DNA from: an uncultured Eubacterium sp.
GTDB taxonomy: Bacteria > Bacillota > Clostridia > Lachnospirales > Lachnospiraceae
Length of the DNA stretch: 64,000 nt
Direction of reading: 5' to 3'
Assembly (NCBI GenBank): GCA_910584645.1
Contig: CAJUAU010000008.1
Span: forward strand, 79,398-143,397
Position 1 is the first letter of the stretch; each line of letters starts with the position of its first letter. Shown here in pieces: positions 52,624-61,986 of this stretch. A program made the position numbers and the translations under genes. The notes beneath the pieces were generated by a model. It was given only the letters and a program-made list of their open reading frames with translations, was not told where the DNA came from and made no database searches.

Positions 52624-54081
52624 TTAGTTGAATATTTTACGACCCCTCGGTATTACGGCGGTTACCTCAGTTCCCTCCCCATATATACTGTCAATTTTCA
52701 AGCCATACTCCTCGCCATAATTTAACTGAAGCCTCTGGTTCACGTTTGCCAGACCAAAGCCCGAGGAGCCTCCCCGCTCGGACTGTCCCCGGCTGATCTG
52801 GCTGCGCACATGATCCAGCTTGTCCGGCTTCATGCCGATCCCGTCATCCCGGACAAAAAACAGGATCTTATCCTCTTCCTCCCGGGCAGTAACATGAATG
52901 TGCCCCACACCTCTCTTGTTTTTAATACCATGATACAAGGCATTCTCAACCAGAGGCTGAAGGGTTAACTTCAGGATCGGATACTGCCATATCCCCCTGG
53001 GTATATTGATCTCATACTCTAAGATGTCCCGGTATCGGAATTTCTGGATCTGCAGATAACTGCGTATGTGTGTCTCTTCCTCATGAAGTGTGATATAATC
53101 CTGACCTTTACTTAATGTAGTACGGAAAAAATCCGACAGTGCGGAAACCATCTGCACCACCTGCTCGTTCTTTCCCGCTTCCGCCAGCCAGATGATACTA
53201 TCCAGCGTGTTATACAAAAAATGAGGATTGATCTGGGCCTGCAGAACTTTTAACTCTGTCTGGCGCAGCGTGATCTGTTCCAGACGGATATGTTCTACCA
53301 GCTGCCCGATCTTCTCCACCATCTGGTTAAAGCTGGCATTGAGCACAGCCAGTTCATCTCTGCTGTCCTCCTGGGCCCGGACGTCAAAATCACCACTTCC
53401 TGCCAGCTTGGTGACGGCAGACAATCTCCGTACGGGTTCCGTAATACTGATCATGATCTTACGGCTGAACATAACCACTCCAAAAAGAATCGCCATAAAT
53501 ACGAATATGCTGGTACGGAGGGCAGTCAGCACGTCCGCCCGGATCCCTTCCCGAAGACCGTCCAGCTGGCTGGTCTCAAAATAGATATATTCCTGGATCC
53601 GTTCCTGGATCAGTTCCGTCAGCACACGGATATTCAGGTCCAGACGTTCCATATTTTTATCATAAGCGCCACTTACCAGCACATCTTCCTCAATCTCTTT
53701 TATGCGGTCATCCAGCGTATTCAGACATTTCAGGATCCCATTGATCTGGCTTTTGGCATACTCAGAGTCCGCGTGGCGGTATAAAGACCGAAAGTCCTGA
53801 CGCGCTTTCCGGATCATGGAATGGGGGGGCTCCGTCCCCGTGATTCCTTCTACACGCCCCCGGTTTACCACGATTATATACATCGTATAGTCCATCTTCT
53901 CCTTGAAATTTATACTGTAGGCATTTGCCACGCTGAAATTATCTGCCACATCATCATACCGGTTGGAAAAACGGATGACCAGAAACAGCAGATACAGGAT
54001 CATTACAATAAGCGGTATCAGACATACAAGTGAAAGCATATAAAGCCGCTTCTGCAGAAGGGAACCCTTTTTTTTCCTCAA
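52624..54081 (-). CDS. YesM-type sensor histidine kinase
   Basis: 485 residues. Two membrane segments (about 12-34 and 190-212) frame an extracytoplasmic sensor of about 155 residues; then a HAMP domain, and a His_kinase domain with the phosphorylated histidine in QINPHFLYNTLDSI, and an ATPase domain with NALYHGIKNKRG and DDGIGM. Two-component kinase for the response regulator gene upstream. TTG start at 54081 with GGGGAGG. Confidence 0.92.
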   Translation of the reverse strand: MRKKKGSLLQKRLYMLSLVCLIPLIVMILYLLFLVIRFSNRYDDVADNFSVANAYSINFKEKMDYTMYIIVVNRGRVEGITGTEPPHSMIRKARQDFRSLYRHADSEYAKSQINGILKCLNTLDDRIKEIEEDVLVSGAYDKNMERLDLNIRVLTELIQERIQEYIYFETSQLDGLREGIRADVLTALRTSIFVFMAILFGVVMFSRKIMISITEPVRRLSAVTKLAGSGDFDVRAQEDSRDELAVLNASFNQMVEKIGQLVEHIRLEQITLRQTELKVLQAQINPHFLYNTLDSIIWLAEAGKNEQVVQMVSALSDFFRTTLSKGQDYITLHEEETHIRSYLQIQKFRYRDILEYEINIPRGIWQYPILKLTLQPLVENALYHGIKNKRGVGHIHVTAREEEDKILFFVRDDGIGMKPDKLDHVRSQISRGQSERGGSSGFGLANVNQRLQLNYGEEYGLKIDSIYGEGTEVTAVIPRGRKIFN

Positions 54082-54113
54082 TATTACCTCCCCTTTTCAA
54101 ACAAATTCTACCA

Positions 54114-55268
54114 TCAGGCCCGCTGACGATATTCCTTTGGTGTGCAGTCCTGGTTCTTTTTAAACAGATAACTAAAATAGTGCGCGTCCTTATATCCCAC
54201 AGCATAGGCGATCTCCGCAGATTTCAGGGAAGATGTGCGCAGCAGCTCCTTGGCCTTTTCCATCCGCACGAAAGTCAGGTATTCAACAAAAGTCTTACCC
54301 ATCTCCTGGCTAAAGATGCTGCTGAAATGATTGGGGCTGAGATTTACACTGGCTGCCACCGAATTCAGAGAAATATTTACATCATCATAGTGCTGTTCAA
54401 TATAGCTTTTGGCTTCCTCCAAAATGGAGTGGTATTTCTTCTGGGAAACGGCTTCCCGCAGATCTATGGCTGTGGACAGAATCTTTTTTAAATACTCTTT
54501 GTTGGATTCTACCGAGGAAAGCACCTTATTGATATCCCTGATCTCTCCACAGTGTTTTGCAAGTTCGCCATTTTCATAGCCCAGTCCTTCCAGCATGGAT
54601 ACCGCCGTAAAATACATATCTGTGGTCACATACTGCCGGAACAGCAGCGACTGGATATTATTTATCCCAAAACTGGAAAAATAGTCATCGACAAAATTAG
54701 TTACTTCGCTCTTTAATCCGGTTTTTAAAAATCTCTCAGCAACCCGCCTGTCCAGCTTTCCAACCTCCAGGACCCCCAGTTCTGCTTCCTGTCTCCCAGA
54801 GGAACGCTGCGCCGCCGTTCCCTCTGTTTCTGTCTGGCTGTTTTTACCGGAATCCTGCTCCTGCCCCGGTTTCAACTCCCTTTGTAATTCCCGTTCTGAC
54901 AAAATCAGCTGGGCCACTCTCTTGACCGCCTCAAGAAGCTTGTTGCCGTCGATAGGTTTCAGCAAATATTCGGTAATCCCAATCCGGATCCCTTCCCTGG
55001 CATATTCAAATTCATCGTAGCCGCTTAAAACAATGATCTTTATATCCGGCATTTCTTTCTTAACCCTCCGGCTCAGCTCCAGGCCATCCATAAATGGCAT
55101 CCGGATGTCCGTGATCAATATGTCTGGTTTGGAATCCTGGATCAAAGGATATGCCAGCTCGCCATCACTTGCCTCTCCGGCAAACTCAAATCCCTCCTTT
55201 TCCCAGTCAATATTATTCCGGATCCCTTCACGCATAATTATCTCATCTTCCACCAGGAATACTTTCAT
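54114..55268 (-). CDS. YesN-type response regulator with AraC DNA-binding domain
   Basis: About 384 residues. Receiver domain (1-120) with phospho-acceptor aspartate in DILITDIRMPFMDG and lysine in LLKPIDG; a linker of about 140 residues; C-terminal AraC-type double helix-turn-helix (SLNSVAASVNLSPNHFSSIF). Start ATG 55268 (MKVFLVED) with AGGAGG at 8 nt. Likely activates the importer operon. Confidence 0.92.
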   Translation of the reverse strand: MKVFLVEDEIIMREGIRNNIDWEKEGFEFAGEASDGELAYPLIQDSKPDILITDIRMPFMDGLELSRRVKKEMPDIKIIVLSGYDEFEYAREGIRIGITEYLLKPIDGNKLLEAVKRVAQLILSERELQRELKPGQEQDSGKNSQTETEGTAAQRSSGRQEAELGVLEVGKLDRRVAERFLKTGLKSEVTNFVDDYFSSFGINNIQSLLFRQYVTTDMYFTAVSMLEGLGYENGELAKHCGEIRDINKVLSSVESNKEYLKKILSTAIDLREAVSQKKYHSILEEAKSYIEQHYDDVNISLNSVAASVNLSPNHFSSIFSQEMGKTFVEYLTFVRMEKAKELLRTSSLKSAEIAYAVGYKDAHYFSYLFKKNQDCTPKEYRQRA

Positions 55269-55301
55269 CCCAAGCACCTCCTAAACCAAACTTCTCCCTC
55301 T

Positions 55302-55330
55302 ATTTTATCGGTTTGGCACACCCTTGTCAA
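55302..55330 (-). promoter_or_regulatory. Promoter of the two-component operon
   Basis: Minus strand TTGACA (55330-55325), 17-nt spacer, TAAAAT (55307-55302). Confidence 0.82.
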
Positions 55331-55404
55331 CAAACTCTGGATTCTCCTTCCAAATAGTCTCTCCCATCAGCCCTGTGATGTGGTTTACGCTGTCGGACTG
55401 CTGC

Positions 55405-55437
55405 AAAAACGGTGCCAGGAAATGAATCCTGGCACCG
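55405..55437 (-). terminator. Terminator of the GH43 gene
   Basis: An 11-bp stem CGGTGCCAGGA/TCCTGGCACCG (55410-55420 with 55427-55437) followed on the minus strand by TTTTTGC. Confidence 0.88.
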
Positions 55438-55448
55438 CAGATGATTTT

Positions 55449-58205
55449 TTATTTTTTTATTACTGCAGCTTTGGAAAGCCCTTTTCCCTTGAATAATTTT
55501 TTATAGGATCTGAGCTTTTTCGCTGGCACCTTTATTACTGCCTTCTTATGGATCTTTTTAAAAGCAGCCGAACCGATCTTCTTCACCTGAGATGACTTTA
55601 AGTGAACCACTTTTAACTTCCGGCATCCCTGGAACGCCTTCGTTCCTATCCTGGTGACAGACCTGCCAATGGTGACGCTCTTTAGGTTCTTATTGTTAAG
55701 ACAAGCCTTTGAGGCGATGCTGGCCACCTTCAGTTTTTTCCCGGAGCAGGATACTTCCGCCGGGATGTTGATCTTGGAATTTGTCTTTTTACATGGTTTC
55801 ACAAACTCTGCTGTCAAACTTCCCGTCACTTTATACCGCATGCCACCGGCTTCAAACAGAGTTCCCGGCTTTATGTCTTTCCTTTCTTCCGGAGCAGGAA
55901 CTGTAATTGTTCCCTGATTACCAGGAGTATTATTATTTCCCGCTGTATTCTGGCTGCTTCCCACACCAGGCTGTGACACACTCTGTTTTTTCTCCACAAC
56001 AACGGTCATGACTACATTTTTATTTTCCGGAAGGATCTCCACCTCTTCCTCCAGATCCAGTACAGGTTCGCCATCTGCGCCAAAATGAACGATGCGCAGG
56101 AAGGTATCCCTCTGGAATCCACCTCCGTCTCCCGGTCTGGCGTGGAACACATTGATCAGGTTTCCGTCCTCATCCGTCACATAGGAATTATGCCCCGGAC
56201 CATGATAGATATCCTGTCCCCGGGAAGACAAACCGGTTAATATGGGATAATTTGTCTTCTTCCAGGAAGCCGCATCCAAAAAGTCAACCCCATCGGACAA
56301 ATCAATCTGCGTCATCCCTACACAATAGGTCTCATCCGTGGCTCCGCCGGAATAGGTAAGATACAATTTATCCTCTGTCATGATCACAAAGGGGCCTTCG
56401 TTTACAAATGTATGATTCCTCTCCCAGCCATATTCGCAGGGTACGATCATAACCGGCTTGCTGGTCAGCTGCCCCGGATTCTCTGCTGTCGTCTCACCAA
56501 TCCACAAATCTGCAGTTCCGCCATTTTTTCCAAAATTCCTCTGGGACCAGACCACGTAATGTCTGCCATTGTATGAAAAATGTGTCATATCGAGAGTGAT
56601 GCCGCCATACATCGAATTTAATACTTTCCCGTTTTGGTCCAAATAGCGGCTGGGAGCTTCCCAGTCGTCATAGTTCACTGGATCACCGCCTGTACGCAGC
56701 TTCATGATCACGCTCTGTACATCCCATCCCGTACCAATATTGGAGGCAAAAAACATATATAATTCGCCATCGATCTCATGCAGTTCGGGAGCCCAGTGCT
56801 TATCTTTGGAAACGATATTTCCCTCCGCTCCCTTTGCCTCATCGTACACCAGGTGGTCCACGGCATCATTCAGTCCCGCCACTGTATCGGATTCCCGCAT
56901 GTAAAGATTCACATTGCCGCTTCCCTCTTCGTTGGTGGCGATAAAATAATATTTACCATTGAATTTTATGACGTTTGGATCCGCTCTGCCTGCAATATAA
57001 GGATAATTGCCCGCTTCTGAAATCCGGTCAGAAAGCTGTCTGACTGTTCCCCTGACTTTATAGGTTCCTTCTTTACTAAAGTCAACCTTAGCAAGATCGC
57101 CCGCATCCCAGGTCACACTCTTGTCAGCCTCAGACCCATCGGAATAATGCGCCTTCACCTTCACTGCCGATAAGTCCACCGCCTTGCCGGGCTCCGTCTG
57201 GATCGTTACATTTTCCACTTCTGTATTCACAACAGGTTTTAATTTTCTCTCAATCTTTTTTGCTTCCTCTGGCGTAACCGGAACCACATTTCCCTCAATG
57301 GCATAGGTTATCCCGGAATCCACATCCTCTTTTTTGATGGGAGCGAATTCCTCCTTTTCCTGAACTGTCTCAAAATCCACCGTCCGGTTCACATATCCTG
57401 TCCCCGTCTCCCCACTGGTCCATGTAATATAGTAGGTATCAGACACCTTGTCATATACACACGCCGGATCCTGGACAGAATCTTCCTGACTTAATGTAAG
57501 AAGCCCCTTTTCTTCATAAGAGATAAGGTCATTAGAGGTAAAAAACAAAACTTTTCCCTTCTGATCACCAGCTTCCCCTGCCTCATCCATCCGGACTGCC
57601 AGGACTCCAAAACTCCCATCCTTCCTGCGGAAAATAAATGGCTGTTTCAAAACTTTTGTTTTTTCGCCTTCATTTTTGGCAAACAGAACTCCCGTATTGT
57701 GGTTTAATGGTTCAAAAGTCCTGCCATCCCCACTGTATCCCAGATGAAGACTGTCAGTCACTGCCGATTGATACATGCCGTGAACCTTTCCATTTCGTTT
57801 CATGGAATCATCTTTTTCCCTGGTATATCCTAAAATATATCCAGATCCCTTCGGAAGCACCTGCACAGAAAAATCCTTTTTCTGTGTGCTGTTATCTGCC
57901 AATGTGATCTCCGCTTCCAGATTTACTTCTGTGATGCTCTGTTCCGGAGCTGTGATCTTCCCCGTGGAAACATCTATGATCTCCTGGTCTGCTGTCCAGC
58001 GGATCTGTGTATCCCCAAGCTGCATGGGCAGATGATCCTGCTCCGACAAATAATAAGGCAGCAATAGCTGCTCCAGTACCGCCGCCTCCGTTAATCCTTC
58101 GCTTCCAGCTGCCTTCATATGGTTCGGAAACATACCCGCCGCCATGGCAATCATCAGGAGAGCCGTCATGATCTGCCTGATTTTCCTGTACATCCTTAGT
58201 CTCAT
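55449..58205 (-). CDS. Secreted glycoside hydrolase family 43 protein with BspA-like C-terminus
   Basis: About 918 residues. Signal peptide 1-34. A first beta-propeller-like region (about 75-310) is followed by an Ig/Big-like domain (about 325-390) and the GH43 domain (about 395-720) with the three acids: aspartate in AGRADPNVI, aspartate region in HWAPELHEIDG, and glutamate in NEGPFVIMTE. Then a Gly/Asn linker and LRR_5 repeats (LKSVTIGRSVTRIG) to the end. Probably an arabinan- or arabinoxylan-degrading arabinofuranosidase at the surface. Start ATG 58205 with AAAAGGGG; ATG 58226 is an alternative. Confidence 0.85.
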   Translation of the reverse strand: MRLRMYRKIRQIMTALLMIAMAAGMFPNHMKAAGSEGLTEAAVLEQLLLPYYLSEQDHLPMQLGDTQIRWTADQEIIDVSTGKITAPEQSITEVNLEAEITLADNSTQKKDFSVQVLPKGSGYILGYTREKDDSMKRNGKVHGMYQSAVTDSLHLGYSGDGRTFEPLNHNTGVLFAKNEGEKTKVLKQPFIFRRKDGSFGVLAVRMDEAGEAGDQKGKVLFFTSNDLISYEEKGLLTLSQEDSVQDPACVYDKVSDTYYITWTSGETGTGYVNRTVDFETVQEKEEFAPIKKEDVDSGITYAIEGNVVPVTPEEAKKIERKLKPVVNTEVENVTIQTEPGKAVDLSAVKVKAHYSDGSEADKSVTWDAGDLAKVDFSKEGTYKVRGTVRQLSDRISEAGNYPYIAGRADPNVIKFNGKYYFIATNEEGSGNVNLYMRESDTVAGLNDAVDHLVYDEAKGAEGNIVSKDKHWAPELHEIDGELYMFFASNIGTGWDVQSVIMKLRTGGDPVNYDDWEAPSRYLDQNGKVLNSMYGGITLDMTHFSYNGRHYVVWSQRNFGKNGGTADLWIGETTAENPGQLTSKPVMIVPCEYGWERNHTFVNEGPFVIMTEDKLYLTYSGGATDETYCVGMTQIDLSDGVDFLDAASWKKTNYPILTGLSSRGQDIYHGPGHNSYVTDEDGNLINVFHARPGDGGGFQRDTFLRIVHFGADGEPVLDLEEEVEILPENKNVVMTVVVEKKQSVSQPGVGSSQNTAGNNNTPGNQGTITVPAPEERKDIKPGTLFEAGGMRYKVTGSLTAEFVKPCKKTNSKINIPAEVSCSGKKLKVASIASKACLNNKNLKSVTIGRSVTRIGTKAFQGCRKLKVVHLKSSQVKKIGSAAFKKIHKKAVIKVPAKKLRSYKKLFKGKGLSKAAVIKK

Positions 58206-58284
58206 TTTACCGCCCCTTTTCATCATTCTACCTCTGTAGTCATTTCTTCATGATCCAGAAATTCTTTTCTTTAATTATAAACGA

Positions 58285-58313
58285 TTGAAAAGTGACATGC
58301 CATGATATATAAT
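58285..58313 (+). promoter_or_regulatory. Promoter of the AraC regulator gene
   Basis: TTGAAA (58285-58290), 17-nt spacer, TATAAT (58308-58313). The GH43 gene must be transcribed divergently from the same 168-nt region. Confidence 0.8.
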
Positions 58314-58372
58314 AAAAGAAAACTTGATATATAATCATATTACGCCAAAACAATGAAAAGGGGGACCCTGCC

Positions 58373-59140
58373 GTGATCGATATAATATATGTACAATATA
58401 ATACAACCCATGATAACAATTTTGTCTATTATGAGGATGATCAGGAGCGGGACTGGTGGCTCCTGCTCGTGACACATACTCCCGCCTTTTTTATCATTCA
58501 TGACAAAAAATACATAATGCCCCCCAAAAGCGCTATCTTATATCCCCCCAGTGTCCCACTACACTACGGCGGCCATGAAAGTTATTTCAAAAATGACTGG
58601 ATCCGTTTTTATACCGACGAAAATTTCATCTGTGATGGAAATGTCCCTACCTGTATTCCTTTTGAGATCAAAGAGTTTAGTTTTATCCATTATTTATTTA
58701 AACAGCTTGCCTCTGAGAACTTTTTCTATAATAAATTTAAAGAGAAAACCATTTTTACCCTGTTTGAACTGATGTTCTCCAAACTTGAAGAATCTCTTTC
58801 CTTCCGCTCGGAAAATACCCAGATCAAAAATCTGCTTTCCCTGCGCTTAGACATAAAAAATGATCCAGGTTTTGACTGGACCATTCCTTATATGGCAGAT
58901 TCCCTTCATATGAGTACGGGATATCTCCACACGCTGTACCGGGACACCTTTGGCATCACCTGCATGGATGATGTTATCCAAATGCGCCTGGCACTGGCAA
59001 AAGATTTTCTACAGCACAGCTCTATCTCCATACAGACAATCTCCCAGAACTGCGGTTACAAAAATGTTGAACATTTCAGCCGCCAGTTCAAAAAGCACAT
59101 CGGCCTTTCACCCAGGGAATACAGAAAACGTTTTTCCTGA
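58373..59140 (+). CDS. AraC family transcriptional regulator
   Basis: 255 residues. N-terminal cupin-like ligand domain (about 1-145) and C-terminal AraC domain with two helix-turn-helix motifs (IPYMADSLHMSTGYLHTLY; the second in SIQTISQNCGYKNVEHFSRQF, shown in parts) ending SPREYRKRF. GTG start at 58373 with GGGGG at about 8 nt. Divergent from the GH43 gene and probably its regulator. Confidence 0.9.
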   Translation: MIDIIYVQYNTTHDNNFVYYEDDQERDWWLLLVTHTPAFFIIHDKKYIMPPKSAILYPPSVPLHYGGHESYFKNDWIRFYTDENFICDGNVPTCIPFEIKEFSFIHYLFKQLASENFFYNKFKEKTIFTLFELMFSKLEESLSFRSENTQIKNLLSLRLDIKNDPGFDWTIPYMADSLHMSTGYLHTLYRDTFGITCMDDVIQMRLALAKDFLQHSSISIQTISQNCGYKNVEHFSRQFKKHIGLSPREYRKRFS

Positions 59141-59155
59141 AGCAGTGTTGGATGA

Positions 59156-60697
59156 CTATTTCTGGGCCAGCAGATCATTGATATGTTCCGCCATCTGGTT
59201 CAGTGCTGCAACCTGCTCATTCATCTCTACAATATCCTTTGAATTGGTTTCTACCATCTCGTTAATATTACAGAACTCGGCATTTTCCTGCCTAATGCTT
59301 TCAGCAATGTGTTCATTGATCTCCACAGTATTCCGGATCACCTCGGACTGCTGGTCATGGGCCTGCCCCATAGAATTAATATTATCGATCGATGTATGCA
59401 GAACATCAATCATCTCCCGGATCCCGGAAAAAACTTCATTGAAATATTCGCTCTGCTTTTCTAACTTATCCGCATTTTCTGTGACATACATTTTCATATC
59501 TGATACATTCTGCTGCACATTTGTGATTACAGTTGCCACCTGCTCCAATGATTCTTTTGTATTATTGGCCAGGTTTCCAACCTGGGTTGCAACAACGGCA
59601 AATCCCTTTCCTGCTTCACCGGCTCTTGCCGCCTCTATGGAAGCATTCAACGCCAAAAGATTTGTGGAAGAAGAAATTTCGTCAATGATATTCAGAGTCA
59701 CCCCTATTTCTTCAACAGCTTCCGATAATTTCATGGCAACATGATTTGTATTGTTCATGGACTCTGAAACATCTGAATTAATCTCTTTTAGGGAGTGCAG
59801 ACGCTGCTCGTTGACTTTTGACTTCTCCAAGAGCTCCCTGGAACTATTTTCTACCTCTATAACATGTTTACTCACAAGACCTTCCCACTGCTGCAGCTCA
59901 TTGAGATTGTCAATACTTTCTTCGCTTTTTCTCCTCAAAGCCGTATTGTTGGAAAGCAGCTCTTCACTCGTTGCAGACAATTCTTCCGAGGATGAGCTTT
60001 CATTTAATGTTATCGTATGAAGTACATCCACAGCATTCACTAACTGCTCAGAGAGACCGGAAACAGAATGCAGCATATTCTGAACCCGTTCATTATTTTT
60101 TTCCATTTCGTCTTTTTTCGCGTTTACCAGAAAAGACTGGGCGAGCCATGTAAGCAGCCATATAAAAAACAAAGACAGCACGACACAGACACATCTGTTT
60201 ACCATATTAGGCACAAACAGCGCATTTCTTCCCGGAAGCAGTATATCCGACCGTATAATCCAGGAGACGACTAAGGAAAGCGCGATCTCTGCACTTGTAA
60301 CAACTACCATTCTGCTGTCCAGAAACAGCGCTGTCGCTACCGTAAACAAAAATGCAAAAGCCCAGAACTCCGACGACGGAATCATATAAAGGATGAAGTT
60401 AAACTGGGTAAACATAATAATAACAAGATATATTTTACATTGCTTCAATTTCTCTGGTATCACAATTTTCCCATCATATCCAGTCTTAATAAAGAAAATC
60501 CCAATGGCAAGATATAATAGACAGGTAATGTCAAATACGATCAGCATCGGCCAGCTTACTGTAGGAAATAAACCAATAAACTTCTCAAAAGAATATAAAA
60601 TACCTGCCGCCTGACACGCCCCGGGTACTGCCAGAAGAACTATTGTATAAACTTTATTTATGTAAACATCCAATGCTGTCAATCTTTTTGTATCCAT
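59156..60697 (-). CDS. Methyl-accepting chemotaxis protein with six-segment membrane domain
   Basis: 513 residues. Residues 1-195 form about six hydrophobic segments with short loops and no periplasmic ligand domain. Residues 200-513 are a long coiled coil ending in the MCP hairpin tip, recognisable from STNLLALNASIEAARAGEAG and GFAVVATQVGNLA. So it should sense a hydrophobic or membrane-borne cue, or membrane state. No CheA or CheW gene is in the window. Starts 21 nt after the KAS III gene, with ACAGGAGG; most likely one operon. Confidence 0.9.
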   Translation of the reverse strand: MDTKRLTALDVYINKVYTIVLLAVPGACQAAGILYSFEKFIGLFPTVSWPMLIVFDITCLLYLAIGIFFIKTGYDGKIVIPEKLKQCKIYLVIIMFTQFNFILYMIPSSEFWAFAFLFTVATALFLDSRMVVVTSAEIALSLVVSWIIRSDILLPGRNALFVPNMVNRCVCVVLSLFFIWLLTWLAQSFLVNAKKDEMEKNNERVQNMLHSVSGLSEQLVNAVDVLHTITLNESSSSEELSATSEELLSNNTALRRKSEESIDNLNELQQWEGLVSKHVIEVENSSRELLEKSKVNEQRLHSLKEINSDVSESMNNTNHVAMKLSEAVEEIGVTLNIIDEISSSTNLLALNASIEAARAGEAGKGFAVVATQVGNLANNTKESLEQVATVITNVQQNVSDMKMYVTENADKLEKQSEYFNEVFSGIREMIDVLHTSIDNINSMGQAHDQQSEVIRNTVEINEHIAESIRQENAEFCNINEMVETNSKDIVEMNEQVAALNQMAEHINDLLAQK

Positions 60698-60718
60698 TTA
60701 CCTTAACCTCCTGTTATC

Positions 60719-61714
60719 CTAAAATTCATATAATTGTACGATGATGGCAAAGCCGGCACCAATGGTACAAAATACAATTTTATTTCCTCCGCGGGCATAT
60801 GTGTCCCACATACGGTTCAAACATAAGATCGGACAAGTATTCCCTGTATATCCGTACTCCTTGCCCACAAAATGGTATTTATCCTCCCCGGCTCCTAAGA
60901 TCTCTAACGTCTTCATATTATAATCATCACTCAGCTGGGAAAAAATAAAATAGTCAATATCCTTTACCTGCAGAGAATTCCGTTCCAGAACCACATGAAT
61001 CTGCTTCGCCCAGTACTCCGGCAAAAAATCCATGGAAAAAGGAGTCCATTCCAGCCTTTTTTCATTGGGCTGAACGGATTTCAGAGGAACTTTTGACATC
61101 CCGCATTTCGGATACGTCACATATTGATGATATCCTGCATCTATGTACACTTCCGTGTCAATGAAACCTCTTTTCTTTTCTTCTTCCTCTGCTGAAACCG
61201 CCACACATGCCGCTGCATCTGCAAAATTTGCGTAAACTACAGTATCTGACCACAACGTGATGGGAGATATGCAAAAGCAGCCGATCACCAGTGCATTTTT
61301 GATATCGCTATTCAGCATATATTTGTGCACGATATCAAGCCCTTGTATCATTCCTGTACAATTAGAATTAATGTCGAAGGCGACTTTTACATTTTTCAAT
61401 TTTCCGCCATATAAACCTACCAGCTTCAAAGCATTAGAAGGAGAAACATATTCCGGAGTATCCGAACAAAATAATAACATATCAACATTTTCTAAGTCAA
61501 TATTATTTTTCATGACACAATTATTAATGGCATTTTGCGACATCGTAATTGCATTCTCGCCCTCTGAGATAAAATACCGTTTCCTTCTTCCCAGATGTTC
61601 CATCAGATTGTGGGCACTCAGTCCCATTGCCTCAAAGTGTTCATCCAATTCGCTGTTATAAACCTTGTTATCCGGAATATACGCTCCTGTACCTTTCATG
61701 ATCACATTTCTCAT
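60719..61714 (-). CDS. KAS III (FabH-like) ketosynthase with altered active site
   Basis: 331 residues from ATG 61714 (GGAG at 8 nt). Thiolase fold typical of 3-oxoacyl-ACP synthase III; nucleophile Cys119 in DINSNCTGM; Asn292 in GYTGNTCP. The usual HQAN motif histidine is replaced: residues 258-262 read FSQLS. So it is not an ordinary FabH; it may belong to acyltransferase-like relatives (PqsD/CerJ type) or a non-decarboxylating enzyme. Upstream lie two Spo0A boxes; downstream is the chemoreceptor. Confidence 0.85.
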   Translation of the reverse strand: MRNVIMKGTGAYIPDNKVYNSELDEHFEAMGLSAHNLMEHLGRRKRYFISEGENAITMSQNAINNCVMKNNIDLENVDMLLFCSDTPEYVSPSNALKLVGLYGGKLKNVKVAFDINSNCTGMIQGLDIVHKYMLNSDIKNALVIGCFCISPITLWSDTVVYANFADAAACVAVSAEEEEKKRGFIDTEVYIDAGYHQYVTYPKCGMSKVPLKSVQPNEKRLEWTPFSMDFLPEYWAKQIHVVLERNSLQVKDIDYFIFSQLSDDYNMKTLEILGAGEDKYHFVGKEYGYTGNTCPILCLNRMWDTYARGGNKIVFCTIGAGFAIIVQLYEF

Positions 61715-61817
61715 AAGCATCTCTCCTTTGGCATTTACTTGCATGTACTTTCCAATATAATATAACAACGTTGATCCTGTATCTTTTCTTCTATTTTTTC
61801 TTTTAAAGATTTTCTTC

Positions 61818-61864
61818 ATTATATTATATTTCTTACATAAAGTATAGATTGGAGAAGGATTTTA
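61818..61864 (-). promoter_or_regulatory. Candidate promoters of the KAS III/chemoreceptor unit
   Basis: Three -10-like boxes on the minus strand: TAAAAT (61864-61859), and two overlapping TATAAT (61828-61823 and 61823-61818). None has a good -35 box at 17 nt. For TAAAAT, the -35 position overlaps the downstream Spo0A box, as in Spo0A-activated promoters. Confidence 0.45.
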
Positions 61865-61885
61865 CCTTGAGAAAATATCGCATTT

Positions 61886-61902
61886 TTCGACATATTTCGA
61901 CA
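61886..61902 (-). promoter_or_regulatory. Two tandem Spo0A boxes
   Basis: On the minus strand TGTCGAA-ATA-TGTCGAA: two perfect 0A boxes separated by 3 nt, that is 10 bp from centre to centre. The same spacing is known from the abrB operator, where a Spo0A dimer binds. They lie about 170 nt upstream of the KAS III start. Confidence 0.7.
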
Positions 61903-61986
61903 AACAGACATCTTACGTCTGCACCATCTGGATTCTTATTCTATTGTAACGGTATACCGTTATTATTTCCTCCCGTTTTTTCGTCT

